NCBI GenBank assembly: GCA_913061235.1
Contig: CAJXTB010000002.1
Coordinates: forward strand, 372,001-436,000
Length of the DNA: 64,000 nucleotides
Reading direction: 5' to 3'
Source of the DNA: an uncultured Pseudomonadota bacterium
GTDB lineage: Bacteria; Myxococcota_A; UBA796; GCA-2862545
The notes under the pieces are model-generated. The model searched no databases. It was not told where the DNA came from and worked only from the letters and a program-made list of their open reading frames with translations. The position numbers were made by a program, and so were the translations under genes. Positions 43,387-54,034 of the stretch are shown here, in pieces. How positions within the stretch are numbered: position 1 is the stretch's first letter; each line of letters starts with the position of its first letter.

Positions 43387-44475
43387 GTGCGCGGAATCCT
43401 GCTGCTGGAAGATGGTCGAGCGTTTGAAGGTTCAGGCTTTGGTGCCGTGGGAACCCGCGTTGGTGAGTTGGTCTTCAATACGTCGATGACCGGCTACCAA
43501 GAGGTGCTGACTGACCCGTCCTACACCGAACAGGTTGTGGTGATGACGGCTGCCCACGTCGGCAACTACGGGGTCAACAAAGACGACCCCGAGAGCGACG
43601 ACGTCCAGGTCGCTGGGTTTGTGGCTCGGCGCTTCACAACCAAGCCGTCCAGCTGGCGAAGTGAACAGGGTCTTGGCGACTACCTCGCTGACCACGGCAT
43701 TCCAGCTGTGCACCGTATCGATACGCGTGCCTTGGTTCGGCACCTGCGGTCTGCCGGCGCAATGCGATGTGCCATCAGCACCGAAGATCTGTCGACCGAC
43801 GCATTGATGGCCAAGATTCGTGCATGGCCAGGAATGGTAGGGCGGGACTTGGCCACTGAAGTGAGCCGCACGGACTCGATTGTCTTTGCCGAGGGAAAGC
43901 CAGGCGCCAAGCGGATCAGCGTTGTGGACGGCGGCATCAAGACCAACATCTTGCGTTTGCTTGAGATGGAAGGGGTCCACGTCACCGTGCATCCCATCAC
44001 CGCCTCTGCAGAGACGTGGATGGCCGGCGCTGACGCCGTCTTCTTCAGTAATGGCCCCGGCGACCCCGCTGCGCTGTCAAGCGTCCTGGAAGAGGTCAAG
44101 AAGGTCGTAGGGCGCGTGCCCACGCTGGGCATCTGCCTCGGCTGCCAGCTGCTCGGGCTCGCTGTCGGCGCAGACACCTATAAGCTCAAGTTTGGGCACC
44201 GTGGCGGCAACCATCCGGTGCGCGACGAAGCGACCAAGCGCATCGCCATTACCAGCCAGAACCATGGGTTTGCCGTGGACAGGGACAGCCTTGTGGCAGC
44301 CGGAGCCGTGGTCACTCACGTCAACTTGAACGACCACACGGTCAGCGGGTTCAAGCATCTAGGCAAGCGAGTGATGGCGGTCCAGTACCACCCCGAAGCG
44401 AGCCCTGGTCCGCACGACAGCGCACCACTGTTCGGTGAATTTCTCGCGTTCGTGGATGACGTCACCAATGCGTGA
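43387..44475 (+). CDS. carA: carbamoyl-phosphate synthase small subunit
   Basis: 362 residues, GTG start with GGAGG five bases upstream. It hydrolyses glutamine and channels ammonia to CarB for carbamoyl phosphate, the precursor of pyrimidines and arginine. The N-terminal CPSase_sm domain has LVFNTSMTGYQEVLTDPSY and HRIDTRALVRHLR; the C-terminal class I glutaminase domain (about 180-360) has the nucleophile in GICLGCQLLGLA (Cys250) and the catalytic QYHPEASPGP near the end. The length is slightly below E. coli CarA (382). It is followed by carB 148 bases later, with a hairpin between. Translation may be affected by the hairpin that includes its ribosome site. Confidence 0.97.
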   Translation: MRGILLLEDGRAFEGSGFGAVGTRVGELVFNTSMTGYQEVLTDPSYTEQVVVMTAAHVGNYGVNKDDPESDDVQVAGFVARRFTTKPSSWRSEQGLGDYLADHGIPAVHRIDTRALVRHLRSAGAMRCAISTEDLSTDALMAKIRAWPGMVGRDLATEVSRTDSIVFAEGKPGAKRISVVDGGIKTNILRLLEMEGVHVTVHPITASAETWMAGADAVFFSNGPGDPAALSSVLEEVKKVVGRVPTLGICLGCQLLGLAVGADTYKLKFGHRGGNHPVRDEATKRIAITSQNHGFAVDRDSLVAAGAVVTHVNLNDHTVSGFKHLGKRVMAVQYHPEASPGPHDSAPLFGEFLAFVDDVTNA

Positions 44476-44477
44476 TT

Positions 44478-44497
44478 GGGCGGCTGCGAGCCGCCAG
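44478..44497 (+). terminator. GC-rich hairpin directly after carA
   Basis: GGCGGCT (44479-44485) pairs with AGCCGCC (44489-44495) around GCG. There is no T-run, so it could be a weak terminator or processing site that sets the carA:carB ratio. Confidence 0.45.
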
Positions 44498-44560
44498 TCA
44501 TGAGTTCCTCGCGAACCTGACAGCACGACTCACACCTTCCGCCACTTGCCTCACAGCCCA

Positions 44561-44600
44561 CAGCTCAAGCCATCCGCTCACAGCTCAAGCCATCCGCACA
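44561..44600 (+). repeat. two 20-bp direct repeats between carA and carB
   Basis: CAGCTCAAGCCATCCGCTCA at 44561-44580 is repeated at 44581-44600 with one base changed. They lie 23 bases before carB; no protein is encoded. Confidence 0.8.
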
Positions 44601-44623
44601 CAGCCATTTTGAAGGACATCTAA

Positions 44624-47600
44624 ATGCCACTCATGCTTCCAGAAGGCAGTACCATCATGGTCGTGGGCTCTGGCCCCATCATCATTGGCCAGGCCTGTGA
44701 GTTCGACTACTCGGGTACCCAGGCGTGCAAGGCTCTCAAGGCCCTTGGCTATCGGGTTGTGCTGATCAACAGCAATCCAGCGACCATCATGACCGATGAA
44801 GCGCTGGCCGATGCCACCTATATTGAGCCGCTCACCGTTGAGTTTGCAGCCCAGGTGATTGCACGCGAAAAGCCAGTGGCGCTGCTTCCGACCGTTGGCG
44901 GTCAGGTCGGCTTGAACCTGGCATTGGCACTGCACGAAGCTGGTGTACTAGCAGAACATCACGTCAAGCTCATTGGTGCGAACCCGGAAGCCATCGCCGT
45001 TGCCGAAGACCGTGACCTGTTCAAGAAGGCCATGATTGAGATTGGTATCGGTGTTGCTCACAGCGGTGTCGCCCATACACTCGCCGAAGCCGAAGTGATT
45101 CTCGATGACATCGGTCTGCCCTGCATCATTCGTCCGTCGTTCACCCTGGGTGGTGCCGGCGGTGGAATGGCGTACAACAAAGAAGAGTTCCGCGCGATTG
45201 TGTCTGAAGGACTTGACCTGTCGCCAACAACGCAGGTGCTCGTCGAACAGTCTCTGCTCGGCTGGAAAGAGTTTGAGCTTGAGGTCATTCGCGACCTCGC
45301 TGACAACGTCATCATCATCTGCTCCATCGAGAATGTGGACCCAATGGGCATCCACACCGGCGACAGCATTACGGTGGCGCCTGCGCAGACGCTGACCGAC
45401 CGCGAATACCAAAACCTGCGCGACCTCTCCATCCGCATCATCCGACGCATCGGTGTGGATACCGGCGGAAGCAACGTTCAGTTTGCCGTCAACCCGAAGA
45501 ATGGCGATGTCATCGTCATTGAAATGAACCCGCGCGTGTCGCGGAGCTCTGCGCTGGCCAGCAAGGCGACCGGATTTCCGATTGCTAAGATTGCCGCCCA
45601 GCTCGCAGTGGGCCTGACCCTCGACGAAATCGACAATGACATCACCCGAGTGACCCCAGCTTGCTTTGAGCCCGCTCTCGACTACGTCATCGTCAAGATT
45701 CCTCGGTGGAACTTCGAGAAGTTTGACGTTGCGAACCGGACTCTGGGCTCTGCGATGCGGTCGGTCGGTGAGGTCATGGGAATCGGGCGCACGTTCCAAG
45801 AAGCCTGTGTCAAAGCCATCAGCTCGCTCGAAGGCGGCTACCCGAAAGTCACCGAGCAATCTGAAACCGAGCTGCGTGCAACGCTCTCTGTGGCTACGCC
45901 AGACCGGCTTGCGACCGTGTTTGAGTGCCTACGACGCGGCCTCTCCATTGAGGCCATTCATGGCCTTACCAACATCGACCCCTGGTTCCTTGGCGAGCTT
46001 GCCGAGTTGGTTGAGGTAGAGACAGAGCTGCGCGGCAAGACGCTGGAAAACGTTGGACATGACGCACTGTTCGACGCCAAGCAGATGGGCTTCAGCGACC
46101 CCCACCTCGCCGATCTGTTGGGTGTGAGTGAAGGGGACATCGCGGCTCACCGCGTCTCAACGGGCATCGAACCTGTGTACAAGCGTGTCGACACCTGTGC
46201 CGCTGAGTTCGAGAGCCACACGCCATACCTGTACAGCACCTACGAAGATGAAGACGAGTCTGGCGACAGTCCCAGCGACCGCGTCATCATTCTTGGCAAC
46301 GGTCCCAACCGCATTGGTCAGGGGTTGGAGTTTGACTACTGCTGCTGCCATGCAGCGTTCACGGTGCGCGATTGTGGCCTGACTAGCGTCATGATCAACT
46401 GCAATCCCGAGACCGTCAGCACCGACTACGATACGAGCGACAAGCTCTACTTCGAGCCGGTGACCCGCGAACATGTGCAGAGCGTTATGCGCAAAGAGAA
46501 GCCCCGTGGCGTCATTCTACAGTTCGGTGGCCAGACGCCGCTCAAGCTGTCGCATCACCTGACACCTGTCTTGGGTACGCCTGCCGACGCTATCGACTTG
46601 TGCGAGGACCGCAGCCGCTTCAACGTTCTGATGGACACCCTAGGCGTGCGCCAGCCGCAAGGAGCCATGGCCCACTCGGTCGAAGAAGCGCGAGCTGCTG
46701 CCGAGACGATTGGCTACCCGCTGCTCGTTCGTCCGTCGTATGTGCTCGGCGGTCGCGCCATGGCGGTCTGCTTTGACGAAGGCGACTTTGACCGCGTTGT
46801 CAACGAAGCCTTGGCCACAAGCGAAGCCAAGTCCTTGCTGCTCGACCATTACCTGGAAGGCGCGGTTGAGTACGACGTTGACGCGTTGTGCGACACCCAT
46901 GATGTCATGATTGGCGGCATCATCGAGCATATCGAAGAAGCTGGAATCCACAGTGGCGACTCGTCCGGTGTGCTACCCGCCGTTCAGCTGTCAGCGCGAC
47001 TTCGCGCAGAGATGATTGCGACCACTGAGCGCATTGCGTTGGCCTTGGGCGTCATTGGCTTGGTGAACATCCAGTACGCAATCCACAAGGACGCGCTGTA
47101 CGTCATTGAGGTCAATCCGCGCGCCAGTCGTACGGTTCCGTTTGTTGCCAAGGCCACTGGTGTGCCGCTGGCTGCCATTGCAACACGGTTGTGTCTCGGC
47201 GAAAAGTTGGCGGACCTCGGGCCGTTCAAGCGGCGCGGTGAGGGGATGTTCTTCATCAAGGCCCCGGTATTCCCGTGGCGCAAGTTCCCGGATACCGACC
47301 TTGTGTTGGGGCCGGAGATGCGCTCCACAGGCGAGGTCATGGGGATTGGCTGGTCCTTCGGTGAAGCCTACGCCAAGGCGCTGACCGCTGCTGGAGTTCC
47401 ACTGCCAACCTCTGGCACCGTGTTCATGTCCTTCCGCGATGCGGACAAGCCCTCGGCCATTCAGATTGCCGGCTCGCTCAAGCACCTCGGGTTCACCCTG
47501 ATGGCAACGCGCGGAACGGCCACCTACCTTCAAGAGCGCGGCATTGACGTAGACATTGTCAACAAGGTCGACGAAGGCCGTCCGGACATTGTGGACCGCT

Positions 47601-47803
47601 TGAAGAACGGCGATGTGCAGCTCATCTTGAACACGCCATCCGGTAAGAAGGCTGCCTACGACGACCGCACAATGCGCAAGTCTGGCCTTCGCTACCAGGT
47701 TCCGTGCATCACCACCCTGTCTGCTGCACGCGCTGTGGTCTCGGCCATTCGCAGCCTGCGGGCTGGGGAAGTCAAGGTCATCAAGCTGCAAGAGATTCGC
47801 TAG
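44624..47803 (+). CDS. carB: carbamoyl-phosphate synthase large subunit
   Basis: 1059 residues. It makes carbamoyl phosphate from bicarbonate, two ATP and ammonia supplied by CarA. Two homologous halves each hold a pre-ATP-grasp and an ATP-grasp domain: half 1 with [20 protein letters not shown] and FTLGGAGGG, half 2 with [20 protein letters not shown] and SYVLGGRAM. Between them lies the oligomerisation domain (about 400-545). The C-terminal MGS-like allosteric domain (about 930-1059) contains ATRGTATYL and [13 protein letters not shown]. The length is close to E. coli (1073). A ribosome site, AAGGA, lies eight bases before ATG. Confidence 0.97.
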   Translation: MPLMLPEGSTIMVVGSGPIIIGQACEFDYSGTQACKALKALGYRVVLINSNPATIMTDEALADATYIEPLTVEFAAQVIAREKPVALLPTVGGQVGLNLALALHEAGVLAEHHVKLIGANPEAIAVAEDRDLFKKAMIEIGIGVAHSGVAHTLAEAEVILDDIGLPCIIRPSFTLGGAGGGMAYNKEEFRAIVSEGLDLSPTTQVLVEQSLLGWKEFELEVIRDLADNVIIICSIENVDPMGIHTGDSITVAPAQTLTDREYQNLRDLSIRIIRRIGVDTGGSNVQFAVNPKNGDVIVIEMNPRVSRSSALASKATGFPIAKIAAQLAVGLTLDEIDNDITRVTPACFEPALDYVIVKIPRWNFEKFDVANRTLGSAMRSVGEVMGIGRTFQEACVKAISSLEGGYPKVTEQSETELRATLSVATPDRLATVFECLRRGLSIEAIHGLTNIDPWFLGELAELVEVETELRGKTLENVGHDALFDAKQMGFSDPHLADLLGVSEGDIAAHRVSTGIEPVYKRVDTCAAEFESHTPYLYSTYEDEDESGDSPSDRVIILGNGPNRIGQGLEFDYCCCHAAFTVRDCGLTSVMINCNPETVSTDYDTSDKLYFEPVTREHVQSVMRKEKPRGVILQFGGQTPLKLSHHLTPVLGTPADAIDLCEDRSRFNVLMDTLGVRQPQGAMAHSVEEARAAAETIGYPLLVRPSYVLGGRAMAVCFDEGDFDRVVNEALATSEAKSLLLDHYLEGAVEYDVDALCDTHDVMIGGIIEHIEEAGIHSGDSSGVLPAVQLSARLRAEMIATTERIALALGVIGLVNIQYAIHKDALYVIEVNPRASRTVPFVAKATGVPLAAIATRLCLGEKLADLGPFKRRGEGMFFIKAPVFPWRKFPDTDLVLGPEMRSTGEVMGIGWSFGEAYAKALTAAGVPLPTSGTVFMSFRDADKPSAIQIAGSLKHLGFTLMATRGTATYLQERGIDVDIVNKVDEGRPDIVDRLKNGDVQLILNTPSGKKAAYDDRTMRKSGLRYQVPCITTLSAARAVVSAIRSLRAGEVKVIKLQEIR

Positions 47804-47962
47804 GCCCAGGCGTGGATAGCTCGTCCATTCGGTCGTCTGAATGGGCCTGTGTGCGTACGACTCGCCCGAACATGTCTCGACGTGGCATGTGTCGGGTCAG
47901 AAGTACGGCGCTGGCGGGGTTGGCACGCTATGAGGCCCGGCCTGAGAGGCACGGAGGCTCTA
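47804..47962 (+). promoter_or_regulatory. intergenic region before lysS
   Basis: 159 bases between carB and lysS. TCCATTC and GAATGGG (about 47823-47845) form a small hairpin with an eight-base loop, a possible carB terminator without T-run. GGAGG before the ATG at 47963 is the lysS ribosome site. No clear promoter boxes are seen. Confidence 0.4.
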
Positions 47963-49519
47963 ATGTACAGGTTTGACCCCGAATGGCTGGAAAAGCTTGA
48001 TACCCTGCGGGACATGGGTATTGCGCCTTATCCCAACGGATTCACCGTCACTCATACGTCGACGGAGCTGCATGAGCAGTACAAGGACTCAGAGACCCCG
48101 GAGACTGACGGCGGATCTGAGCCCGTGTCCATCGGTGGACGTCTGCTGTTTCGCAACCGCATGGGTAAGGCCATGTTCTTGCGCATCCAAGACCGGGGTG
48201 AGGCCAATGTTGCCACCACCGATAAGGACGGTGAGCACAGCATCAAGGGTGGTGTCATCCAGGTGTGGGTCAAGCGTGACAACGTCGGCGAAGATGTCTT
48301 CAATGGCCTGAAGAAGCTCGACATTGGCGACATTGTCTGGGCCAAGGGCACCATGATGCGCACGCGGACCGGTGAGCTGACGCTGTCAGCGACCGAAGCG
48401 GCACTGGCTGGCAAGACGCTTCATCCGTTCCCAGACCGTCAACACGGTGTCGCGGACGTTCAGACCCGTGCACGCCAGCGGTATGTCGATCTGTTCATGA
48501 ACCACACCACCCGGGACACGTTCCGGAAGCGCTCGCGCATTGTTCGGTTCATCCGTGACTACTTCGAGGACCAAGACTTCCTTGAAGTGGAAACGCCAAT
48601 GCTGCAGGTGATTCCTGGGGGAGCTGCGGCTCGTCCGTTCACCACGCATCACAATGCGCTCGACATTCCGTTGTACCTACGCATTGCGCCAGAGCTGTAC
48701 CTTAAGCGACTCGTCGTTGGTGGGTTCGACCGGGTGTTTGAGATCAATCGCAGCTACCGCAACGAAGGCGTGAGCATCAAGCACAACCCCGAGTTCACCA
48801 TGCTGGAGTACTACCAAGCATGGGCGACGGATGCGGACTTGATGGACCACACCGAGACGCTGTTCTCGAGCCTCGCTGAGCGCATTTGTGGCAGCACGGA
48901 TGTGGACTTCCAAGACCGCACACTGTCGTTTGCCGCACCGTTCCGTCGTGCAGACATGGACGCGCTCATTGCAGAGCATACCGACCTGACCCTCGAAGCC
49001 CTGCAAGATGCGGATGCGATTCGCAGCTGGTGGGTGGCCAAGAACGGCGATGGTGAGGACCTGCCCACAACGTTCGGTCGCTGGTGGGAGAAGTTGTTTG
49101 ACGTGTACGTTGAAGACAAGCTCATCAACCCAACCTTCGTCACAGGCTTCCCGGCAGAGATCAGCCCGCTGTCTCGCCGCCGAGATGACGACCCCAAGCG
49201 GGTAGACCGCTTTGAGCTGATCATCAACGGCTGGGAAATCGCCAATGGCTTCTCCGAGCTCAACGACCCGGTGGACCAGGCAGAACGCTTTACGGCCCAA
49301 GTCGCAGCGCGTGACGCTGGCGATGACGAGTCCATGTTCTTCGACGCCGACTACGTGCGTGCTCTGTCCTACGGCATGCCTCCGACAGCCGGTGAAGGAA
49401 TAGGCATCGACCGTTTGGTGATGTTGTTGACCAACAGCACCAGCATCCGCGAGGTCATCTTGTTCCCGACCATGCGTCCCGAACGGCCCGCCGACACCGA
49501 CACCGAGGCAGACGCGTGA
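47963..49519 (+). CDS. lysS: lysyl-tRNA synthetase, class II
   Basis: 518 residues from the ATG at 47963 (GGAGG upstream; translation further upstream lacks family likeness). It charges tRNA-Lys. The N-terminal OB-fold anticodon domain (about 55-170) includes VSIGGRLLFRNRMGKAMFLRIQD. The catalytic core has motif 1 (FLEVETPMLQVIPGGAAARPF region), motif 2 (RVFEINRSYRNEG) and motif 3 (GEGIGIDRLVMLL). The ERPADTDTEADA tail is an acidic extension. It is the first gene of a tight unit: its stop overlaps the GTG of the Lol permease. Confidence 0.97.
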   Translation: MYRFDPEWLEKLDTLRDMGIAPYPNGFTVTHTSTELHEQYKDSETPETDGGSEPVSIGGRLLFRNRMGKAMFLRIQDRGEANVATTDKDGEHSIKGGVIQVWVKRDNVGEDVFNGLKKLDIGDIVWAKGTMMRTRTGELTLSATEAALAGKTLHPFPDRQHGVADVQTRARQRYVDLFMNHTTRDTFRKRSRIVRFIRDYFEDQDFLEVETPMLQVIPGGAAARPFTTHHNALDIPLYLRIAPELYLKRLVVGGFDRVFEINRSYRNEGVSIKHNPEFTMLEYYQAWATDADLMDHTETLFSSLAERICGSTDVDFQDRTLSFAAPFRRADMDALIAEHTDLTLEALQDADAIRSWWVAKNGDGEDLPTTFGRWWEKLFDVYVEDKLINPTFVTGFPAEISPLSRRRDDDPKRVDRFELIINGWEIANGFSELNDPVDQAERFTAQVAARDAGDDESMFFDADYVRALSYGMPPTAGEGIGIDRLVMLLTNSTSIREVILFPTMRPERPADTDTEADA

Positions 49520-50901
49520 ACGAAGCCACACCACCGGGCGACCCGTCTCGCGAGACGGTCGACTTTTCAAAGCTACCGCCAATCCCCGAGTCGGGGAGCC
49601 CGCGGTCGGCTGAGTGGTGGTTGGCTCAAAAGCACCTACGAAGCAAGAAGGGCGAAGCCTTTCTCTCGCTAGTGACGGTGCTGTCGATTGTGGGCGTTGT
49701 CGCCGGCGTCGCCATCTTGAACTGGGTCATTGGCGTGATGACTGGCTTTGAGGTGGACCTGCGGGACAAGATCTTGGGCGCCAATGCCCATGTCATCACC
49801 CGCCGGTACTCGGGCTACGTTGTGGATGCACAGCGGGTCAGCGACAGTATTGAAGAGATTCAGGGCGTGCGCGCTGCGGCCCCCTTTGTGTACGGCGAAG
49901 CCATGATTCGTACACCGGGTCATGAAGGTGGCGGCGTTGTCTTCAAGGGTATCGACCCTGAACGTCACGGTGATGTGACCGCACTCATGTCGTCGTTGGA
50001 CTTTGGTCCCGCGGGCGAGCTCACCACGGACGAAGCGAAGCTGGAGATTTTCCGCAGCCTCGCGGACCCCATCGCACCACCCGAGTGGGACGATGAAGGC
50101 TCTCCAATGCCGGGCATCATCATTGGCCGCGTGCTCGCTCAGACCCTGGACGTTGGCCCTGGGCAGTTGGTCACAGTGGTCAATCCAATCGGCGGCGGAA
50201 TGGGGCCCATGGGCGTTCCTATGCCGTCCGTCGGACAGTTCCGTATTGCCGCTACCTACCACTCGGGCATGTACGAGTACGACAGCAAGTGGACGTACGT
50301 ACACAACACCACTGCACAAGACTTCATGAACCGCGGCGAAGCGTGGGACGGCATTGAAGTCGCCCTCGACGACATTGATGACGCTGTGGCTGTCTCCGAG
50401 CGCATCAGCGACACACTTGGCTATCCGTTCTACTCCAGCCACTGGATGGAAACGCACGCCAAGCTCTTCGATGCTCTACGGCTCGAGAAGTACGTAATGG
50501 GGCTCATTCTCTCCATGATTGTGTTCGTTGCAGCGCTGCTCATCGTCACAACACTCATCATGCTGGTCATCACCAAGGCACGCGAGATTGCCATTCTCAA
50601 GGCCATGGGCGCTGGGCGTGGCTCTATTCTGCGCATCTTTGTGATTGAAGGCTCGCTGATTGGACTCATTGGAACAATCGTCGGCACCATACTGGGCGTT
50701 GCCGGATGCTTCTTCTTGCGCTGGTACGGCTACCCACTAGAGACGGACGTGTACTACCTGTCCGAGCTTCCAGTGGTCATTGACCCCAGAAACATCATCA
50801 CGATTGCGGTCGGAGCATTTACGATTTGCTTCATCGCCACACTGTACCCGGCCTACAGAGCGTCTCTGTTAGACCCGGTCGAAGGGCTTCGGTACGAATG
50901 A
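49516..50901 (+). CDS. lipoprotein-releasing ABC permease (LolC/LolE family)
   Basis: 461 residues, GTG start overlapping the lysS stop. It extracts lipoproteins from the inner membrane together with LolD. A polar cytoplasmic stretch (1-35) precedes LRSKKGEAFLSLVTVLSIVGVVAGVA, the conserved family entry to helix 1. A periplasmic MacB-like domain (about 75-315) follows, then three helices including IVFVAALLIVTTLIMLVITKAREIAILKAMGA, the FtsX-domain coupling motif, and ending [18 protein letters not shown], a family hallmark. Only one permease gene is present, so it probably acts as a homodimer (LolF type). It overlaps lolD. Confidence 0.95.
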   Translation: MNEATPPGDPSRETVDFSKLPPIPESGSPRSAEWWLAQKHLRSKKGEAFLSLVTVLSIVGVVAGVAILNWVIGVMTGFEVDLRDKILGANAHVITRRYSGYVVDAQRVSDSIEEIQGVRAAAPFVYGEAMIRTPGHEGGGVVFKGIDPERHGDVTALMSSLDFGPAGELTTDEAKLEIFRSLADPIAPPEWDDEGSPMPGIIIGRVLAQTLDVGPGQLVTVVNPIGGGMGPMGVPMPSVGQFRIAATYHSGMYEYDSKWTYVHNTTAQDFMNRGEAWDGIEVALDDIDDAVAVSERISDTLGYPFYSSHWMETHAKLFDALRLEKYVMGLILSMIVFVAALLIVTTLIMLVITKAREIAILKAMGAGRGSILRIFVIEGSLIGLIGTIVGTILGVAGCFFLRWYGYPLETDVYYLSELPVVIDPRNIITIAVGAFTICFIATLYPAYRASLLDPVEGLRYE

Positions 50902-51584
50902 GTGGTGTAGCAGTCAGACTAGAGAACGTGCACAAAGCCTACGAAAAAGGCGGCGCCACCATCCGTGTGCTTACGGACTGCAACCTGGAGCTGGCGGCGG
51001 GCGAGGCGGTGAGCATTGTTGGACCCTCCGGCTGCGGAAAGTCGACCTTCCTGCACTTGCTCGGCATGTTGGACCGGCCCGGGTCCGGGCGCATCTTGTT
51101 TGACGACAAAGACATCGCAGCAATGCGCGAGTCGGGCCGTGACCGTCTACGCAACCGACACGTCGGCTTCGTCTTTCAGGCCCACCACTTGCTGCCCGAG
51201 CACAGTGCGATTGACAACGTCGCTATTCCTGCACGCCTGGCTGGCTGTTCAGCAGCGGTCGCCCGCGGCCGTGCCGAAGCCTTGCTCAAGGCAATGGGAC
51301 TCGGCAAGCGCATCAGCCACCGTCCCGGAGAGCTTTCTGGTGGTGAACAGCAGCGGGTCGCGATTGCGCGTGCCATGGTCATGGGCCCCGGTCTTGTGTT
51401 GGCCGACGAACCCACGGGCAACTTGGACCCAGCAACGTCTGATGGCGTGTTCGAGCGTATGATGGACATGGTCAATCAACTCGGCAGCACCCTTGTCGTC
51501 GTCACGCACAGCCTAGAGCTAGCGGGGCGCTTCAGCAGAAGGCTTCGCTTGAACGACGGCCACTTTGAAGAGGTCACGGTATGA
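50898..51584 (+). CDS. lolD: lipoprotein-releasing ABC ATPase LolD
   Basis: 228 residues from the ATG at 50898 (ATGA overlap). It drives the Lol permease in the preceding gene. It has Walker [10 protein letters not shown] (about 43-51), Q-loop [20 protein letters not shown] (the LolD-type 'FQ-x-H-x-LLP-x-x-x-x-x-x-NV'), signature [14 protein letters not shown], Walker [13 protein letters not shown] and H-loop VVVTHS. These match the LolD/MacB subfamily. Its stop overlaps the bamA start by four bases. Confidence 0.96.
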   Translation: MSGVAVRLENVHKAYEKGGATIRVLTDCNLELAAGEAVSIVGPSGCGKSTFLHLLGMLDRPGSGRILFDDKDIAAMRESGRDRLRNRHVGFVFQAHHLLPEHSAIDNVAIPARLAGCSAAVARGRAEALLKAMGLGKRISHRPGELSGGEQQRVAIARAMVMGPGLVLADEPTGNLDPATSDGVFERMMDMVNQLGSTLVVVTHSLELAGRFSRRLRLNDGHFEEVTV

Positions 51585-54034
51585 TTCGTGCGTTGCTCGT
51601 TGCCGCTGCCTTGTGGCTGATGGTCCTACCTACCGCCTCTGCCCAGACCATCACGGATGCTGTCGGCCAGGTCATGGACGTCAAGGTTGAGGGTACCCGA
51701 CGCCTCGAGCCGTTTGTCGTCTTGTCTGCGGTCGACCTGTCCCGTGGCGATACTCTCACTGTCGCACGCGTTCGCCGCGACCTGAAGTCTGTGTTTGGCA
51801 CAGGGTTTTTCGATGATGTGCGCGTAGAATCGCGTCCAGTTGATGGTGGCGTTGACCTGGTCTTTATTGTGGTGGAGAAGCCCGCTGTTCGGCAGGTTCT
51901 GCTGGAAGGGCACAAGAAGATTGACGACGAAGACTTGCGCGAAGTCATGGATATTCGCCCGTTCAGCGTCCTGAACGAAGCGTCCATTGCGCGGAACACC
52001 CAGCGCGTCACCGACTTGTACGTTGAGAAGGGCTACTTCCTCGCAAGTGTGACGCCTCGAATCGTCGAAGTGACCGAATCACAGGTTGATTTGGTCTACG
52101 ACATCGTCGAGAACCGCAAGGTCGTGGTGCAGGAGATTTCCTTCACTGGAAACGACAACCTCGTGGCGTCCAAGCTGCGCCGGTTCATGCAGACCAAGCA
52201 AGGTGGTGCTGTTCCGTGGCTGAGCAGCCGTGGTGCATTCCAAGAGGAACTGCTGGCCACAGACGTGGACACCATCCGATTCTTGTACTGGGAAGAAGGC
52301 TACTGGGAAGTCCAGGTCAGCCCGCCCAATGTGTTCTTGTCGCCAGACAAGCGCAGCATTCACATCAGCATTCATGTAGACGAAGGCATTCGATACAGCG
52401 TTGGCCAAGTCCAGGTCACAGGTGATTTCTCACCGGAAGAGGGGTTGACTGAAGAGGCTGTTCGGCAAGTGGTTGAAGGGGTGCCCGTCGCGGATATTCA
52501 AGAGACCCAGTGGCGCGACGCAACGGGCCGCAGAGACCGCAACTACAACTTCTCCACGCCCGCTCAGTCGCTCACCGAAGGCGACACGTTCAGCTACACG
52601 AACTTCGATGCTGTCCGTCGCAACGTCGCAGCGTTCTACCAAGACCAGGGCTACGCACGTGCAAACGTCGTCATTCAGCCCATCACGAACCCTGAGACGG
52701 AGACGATGGACTTCATCGTCCAGATTCAGAAGGGCGAGAAGATGCGCATTGGCCGCATCGACATCGTGGGCAACGACCCCACGTACGACAAGGTTGTTCG
52801 TCGGGAACTTCAGATCGACGAAGGAGACGTCTACCGCGGCTCTCTGATGCGGGCCTCCGAGCTCCGTGTTCAGCGCTTGGGCTACTTTGACCAGGTCCGC
52901 GTGGACGAAGTACCGTCCTCCGAGCCAGGTACCGTGGACCTCAGCGTCCGAGTGAGTGAACAGCCGACCGGAAGCTTCCAGTTCGGCGCCGGCTACTCAA
53001 GTGCCGAGTCCATCATTCTCAACGGCTCCATGAGCAAGCAGAACTTCCTGGGTCTTGGCTACACCGCCTCTGGTTCGGTCAACTGGTCACGTAGTCGCAA
53101 GCTGTACAGCGTCGCCATCTCTGACCCATACTTCCTCGATACCCGCTGGTCTGCATCGATCGACGTGTTCAACCGTGTCGAACAGTTCCAGATCAACCAG
53201 TTCAATCGCGGTGGTTCGTTCGGTGTGGGTCGCTGGCTTGACGCACGCGACGACATTCGTCTGACCATGGACTACACCTTCGAGCAGGTCGGTCTCAACC
53301 AGATCTCACCGGTTCAGAAGCGCTTGGTCGGCGGCGACTTGTTCCGCAACGGCTTCACCTCGACTCTGGGTCTGAGCCTGTCCATCGACAAGCGCAACAA
53401 CCGAATTCGCCCGACACGTGGCTACTTGTTCAGCGCAACATCCGCGCTGTCTGGCGGCTTCCGCGTCTCCGACGACCAAGTCTTGTCGGTGCTCGGTGGC
53501 GACTTCAACTTTGTTGAGACTCGCGCCAACTTCCGCTTCTACTGGCCGCTTGAGAAGAGCGAGACGTTCATCTTCCGCGCCCAGACTACTCTGGCTCGGG
53601 TGTGGTCCACCGACGGCCGCACGCTGCCTTTCATCCATCGCTACCGCGCTGGCGGCATCTACTCGGTGCGTGGCTTCAGCCCGTTCACCTTGGGGCCGTC
53701 TATCCGCGGAGTCAACGGGGATGACCCGGACCTACCCGACAGCAACATCATCGTTGGCGGTACCGAGCAGTGGGTGAACAACTTTGAGATTGAGTCGCAC
53801 TTCTTGAAGGCGGCTGGCATCTCCGGAGTTGTGTTCTTCGACGCCGGCAACGCGTTCGGTGACCCATGGGACAACGGACACATCAACCCGACCAAGCTTC
53901 GGTTTGCAGCGGGTGCTGGTATCCGCTGGCAGTCACCGATGGGACCGCTGCGCTTCGAGTACGGCATTCCGTTCAATCCGAGGGAGGGGGAACGGAAGGG
54001 TGTGTTCGACTTCGGCATCGGCGGCTTCTTTTAG
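51581..54034 (+). CDS. bamA: outer-membrane beta-barrel assembly factor BamA
   Basis: 817 residues. It inserts beta-barrel proteins into the outer membrane. The signal peptide ends ASA-QT. Five POTRA domains (about 25-430) are recognisable by repeats such as VEGTRRLEPFVVLSAVDLSRGD, VLLEGHKKIDDEDLREVMDIRP, EISFTGNDNLVASKLRRFM, and GRIDIVGNDPTYDKVVRRELQIDEGD. The 16-stranded barrel follows, with the loop-6 motif VRGF (about 696-699) and a final Phe (GIGGFF) needed for assembly. Overlapping lolD, it closes the lysS-lolC/E-lolD-bamA unit; the usual downstream skp/lpxD genes are absent and are replaced here by a repeat block. Confidence 0.97.
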   Translation: MIRALLVAAALWLMVLPTASAQTITDAVGQVMDVKVEGTRRLEPFVVLSAVDLSRGDTLTVARVRRDLKSVFGTGFFDDVRVESRPVDGGVDLVFIVVEKPAVRQVLLEGHKKIDDEDLREVMDIRPFSVLNEASIARNTQRVTDLYVEKGYFLASVTPRIVEVTESQVDLVYDIVENRKVVVQEISFTGNDNLVASKLRRFMQTKQGGAVPWLSSRGAFQEELLATDVDTIRFLYWEEGYWEVQVSPPNVFLSPDKRSIHISIHVDEGIRYSVGQVQVTGDFSPEEGLTEEAVRQVVEGVPVADIQETQWRDATGRRDRNYNFSTPAQSLTEGDTFSYTNFDAVRRNVAAFYQDQGYARANVVIQPITNPETETMDFIVQIQKGEKMRIGRIDIVGNDPTYDKVVRRELQIDEGDVYRGSLMRASELRVQRLGYFDQVRVDEVPSSEPGTVDLSVRVSEQPTGSFQFGAGYSSAESIILNGSMSKQNFLGLGYTASGSVNWSRSRKLYSVAISDPYFLDTRWSASIDVFNRVEQFQINQFNRGGSFGVGRWLDARDDIRLTMDYTFEQVGLNQISPVQKRLVGGDLFRNGFTSTLGLSLSIDKRNNRIRPTRGYLFSATSALSGGFRVSDDQVLSVLGGDFNFVETRANFRFYWPLEKSETFIFRAQTTLARVWSTDGRTLPFIHRYRAGGIYSVRGFSPFTLGPSIRGVNGDDPDLPDSNIIVGGTEQWVNNFEIESHFLKAAGISGVVFFDAGNAFGDPWDNGHINPTKLRFAAGAGIRWQSPMGPLRFEYGIPFNPREGERKGVFDFGIGGFF

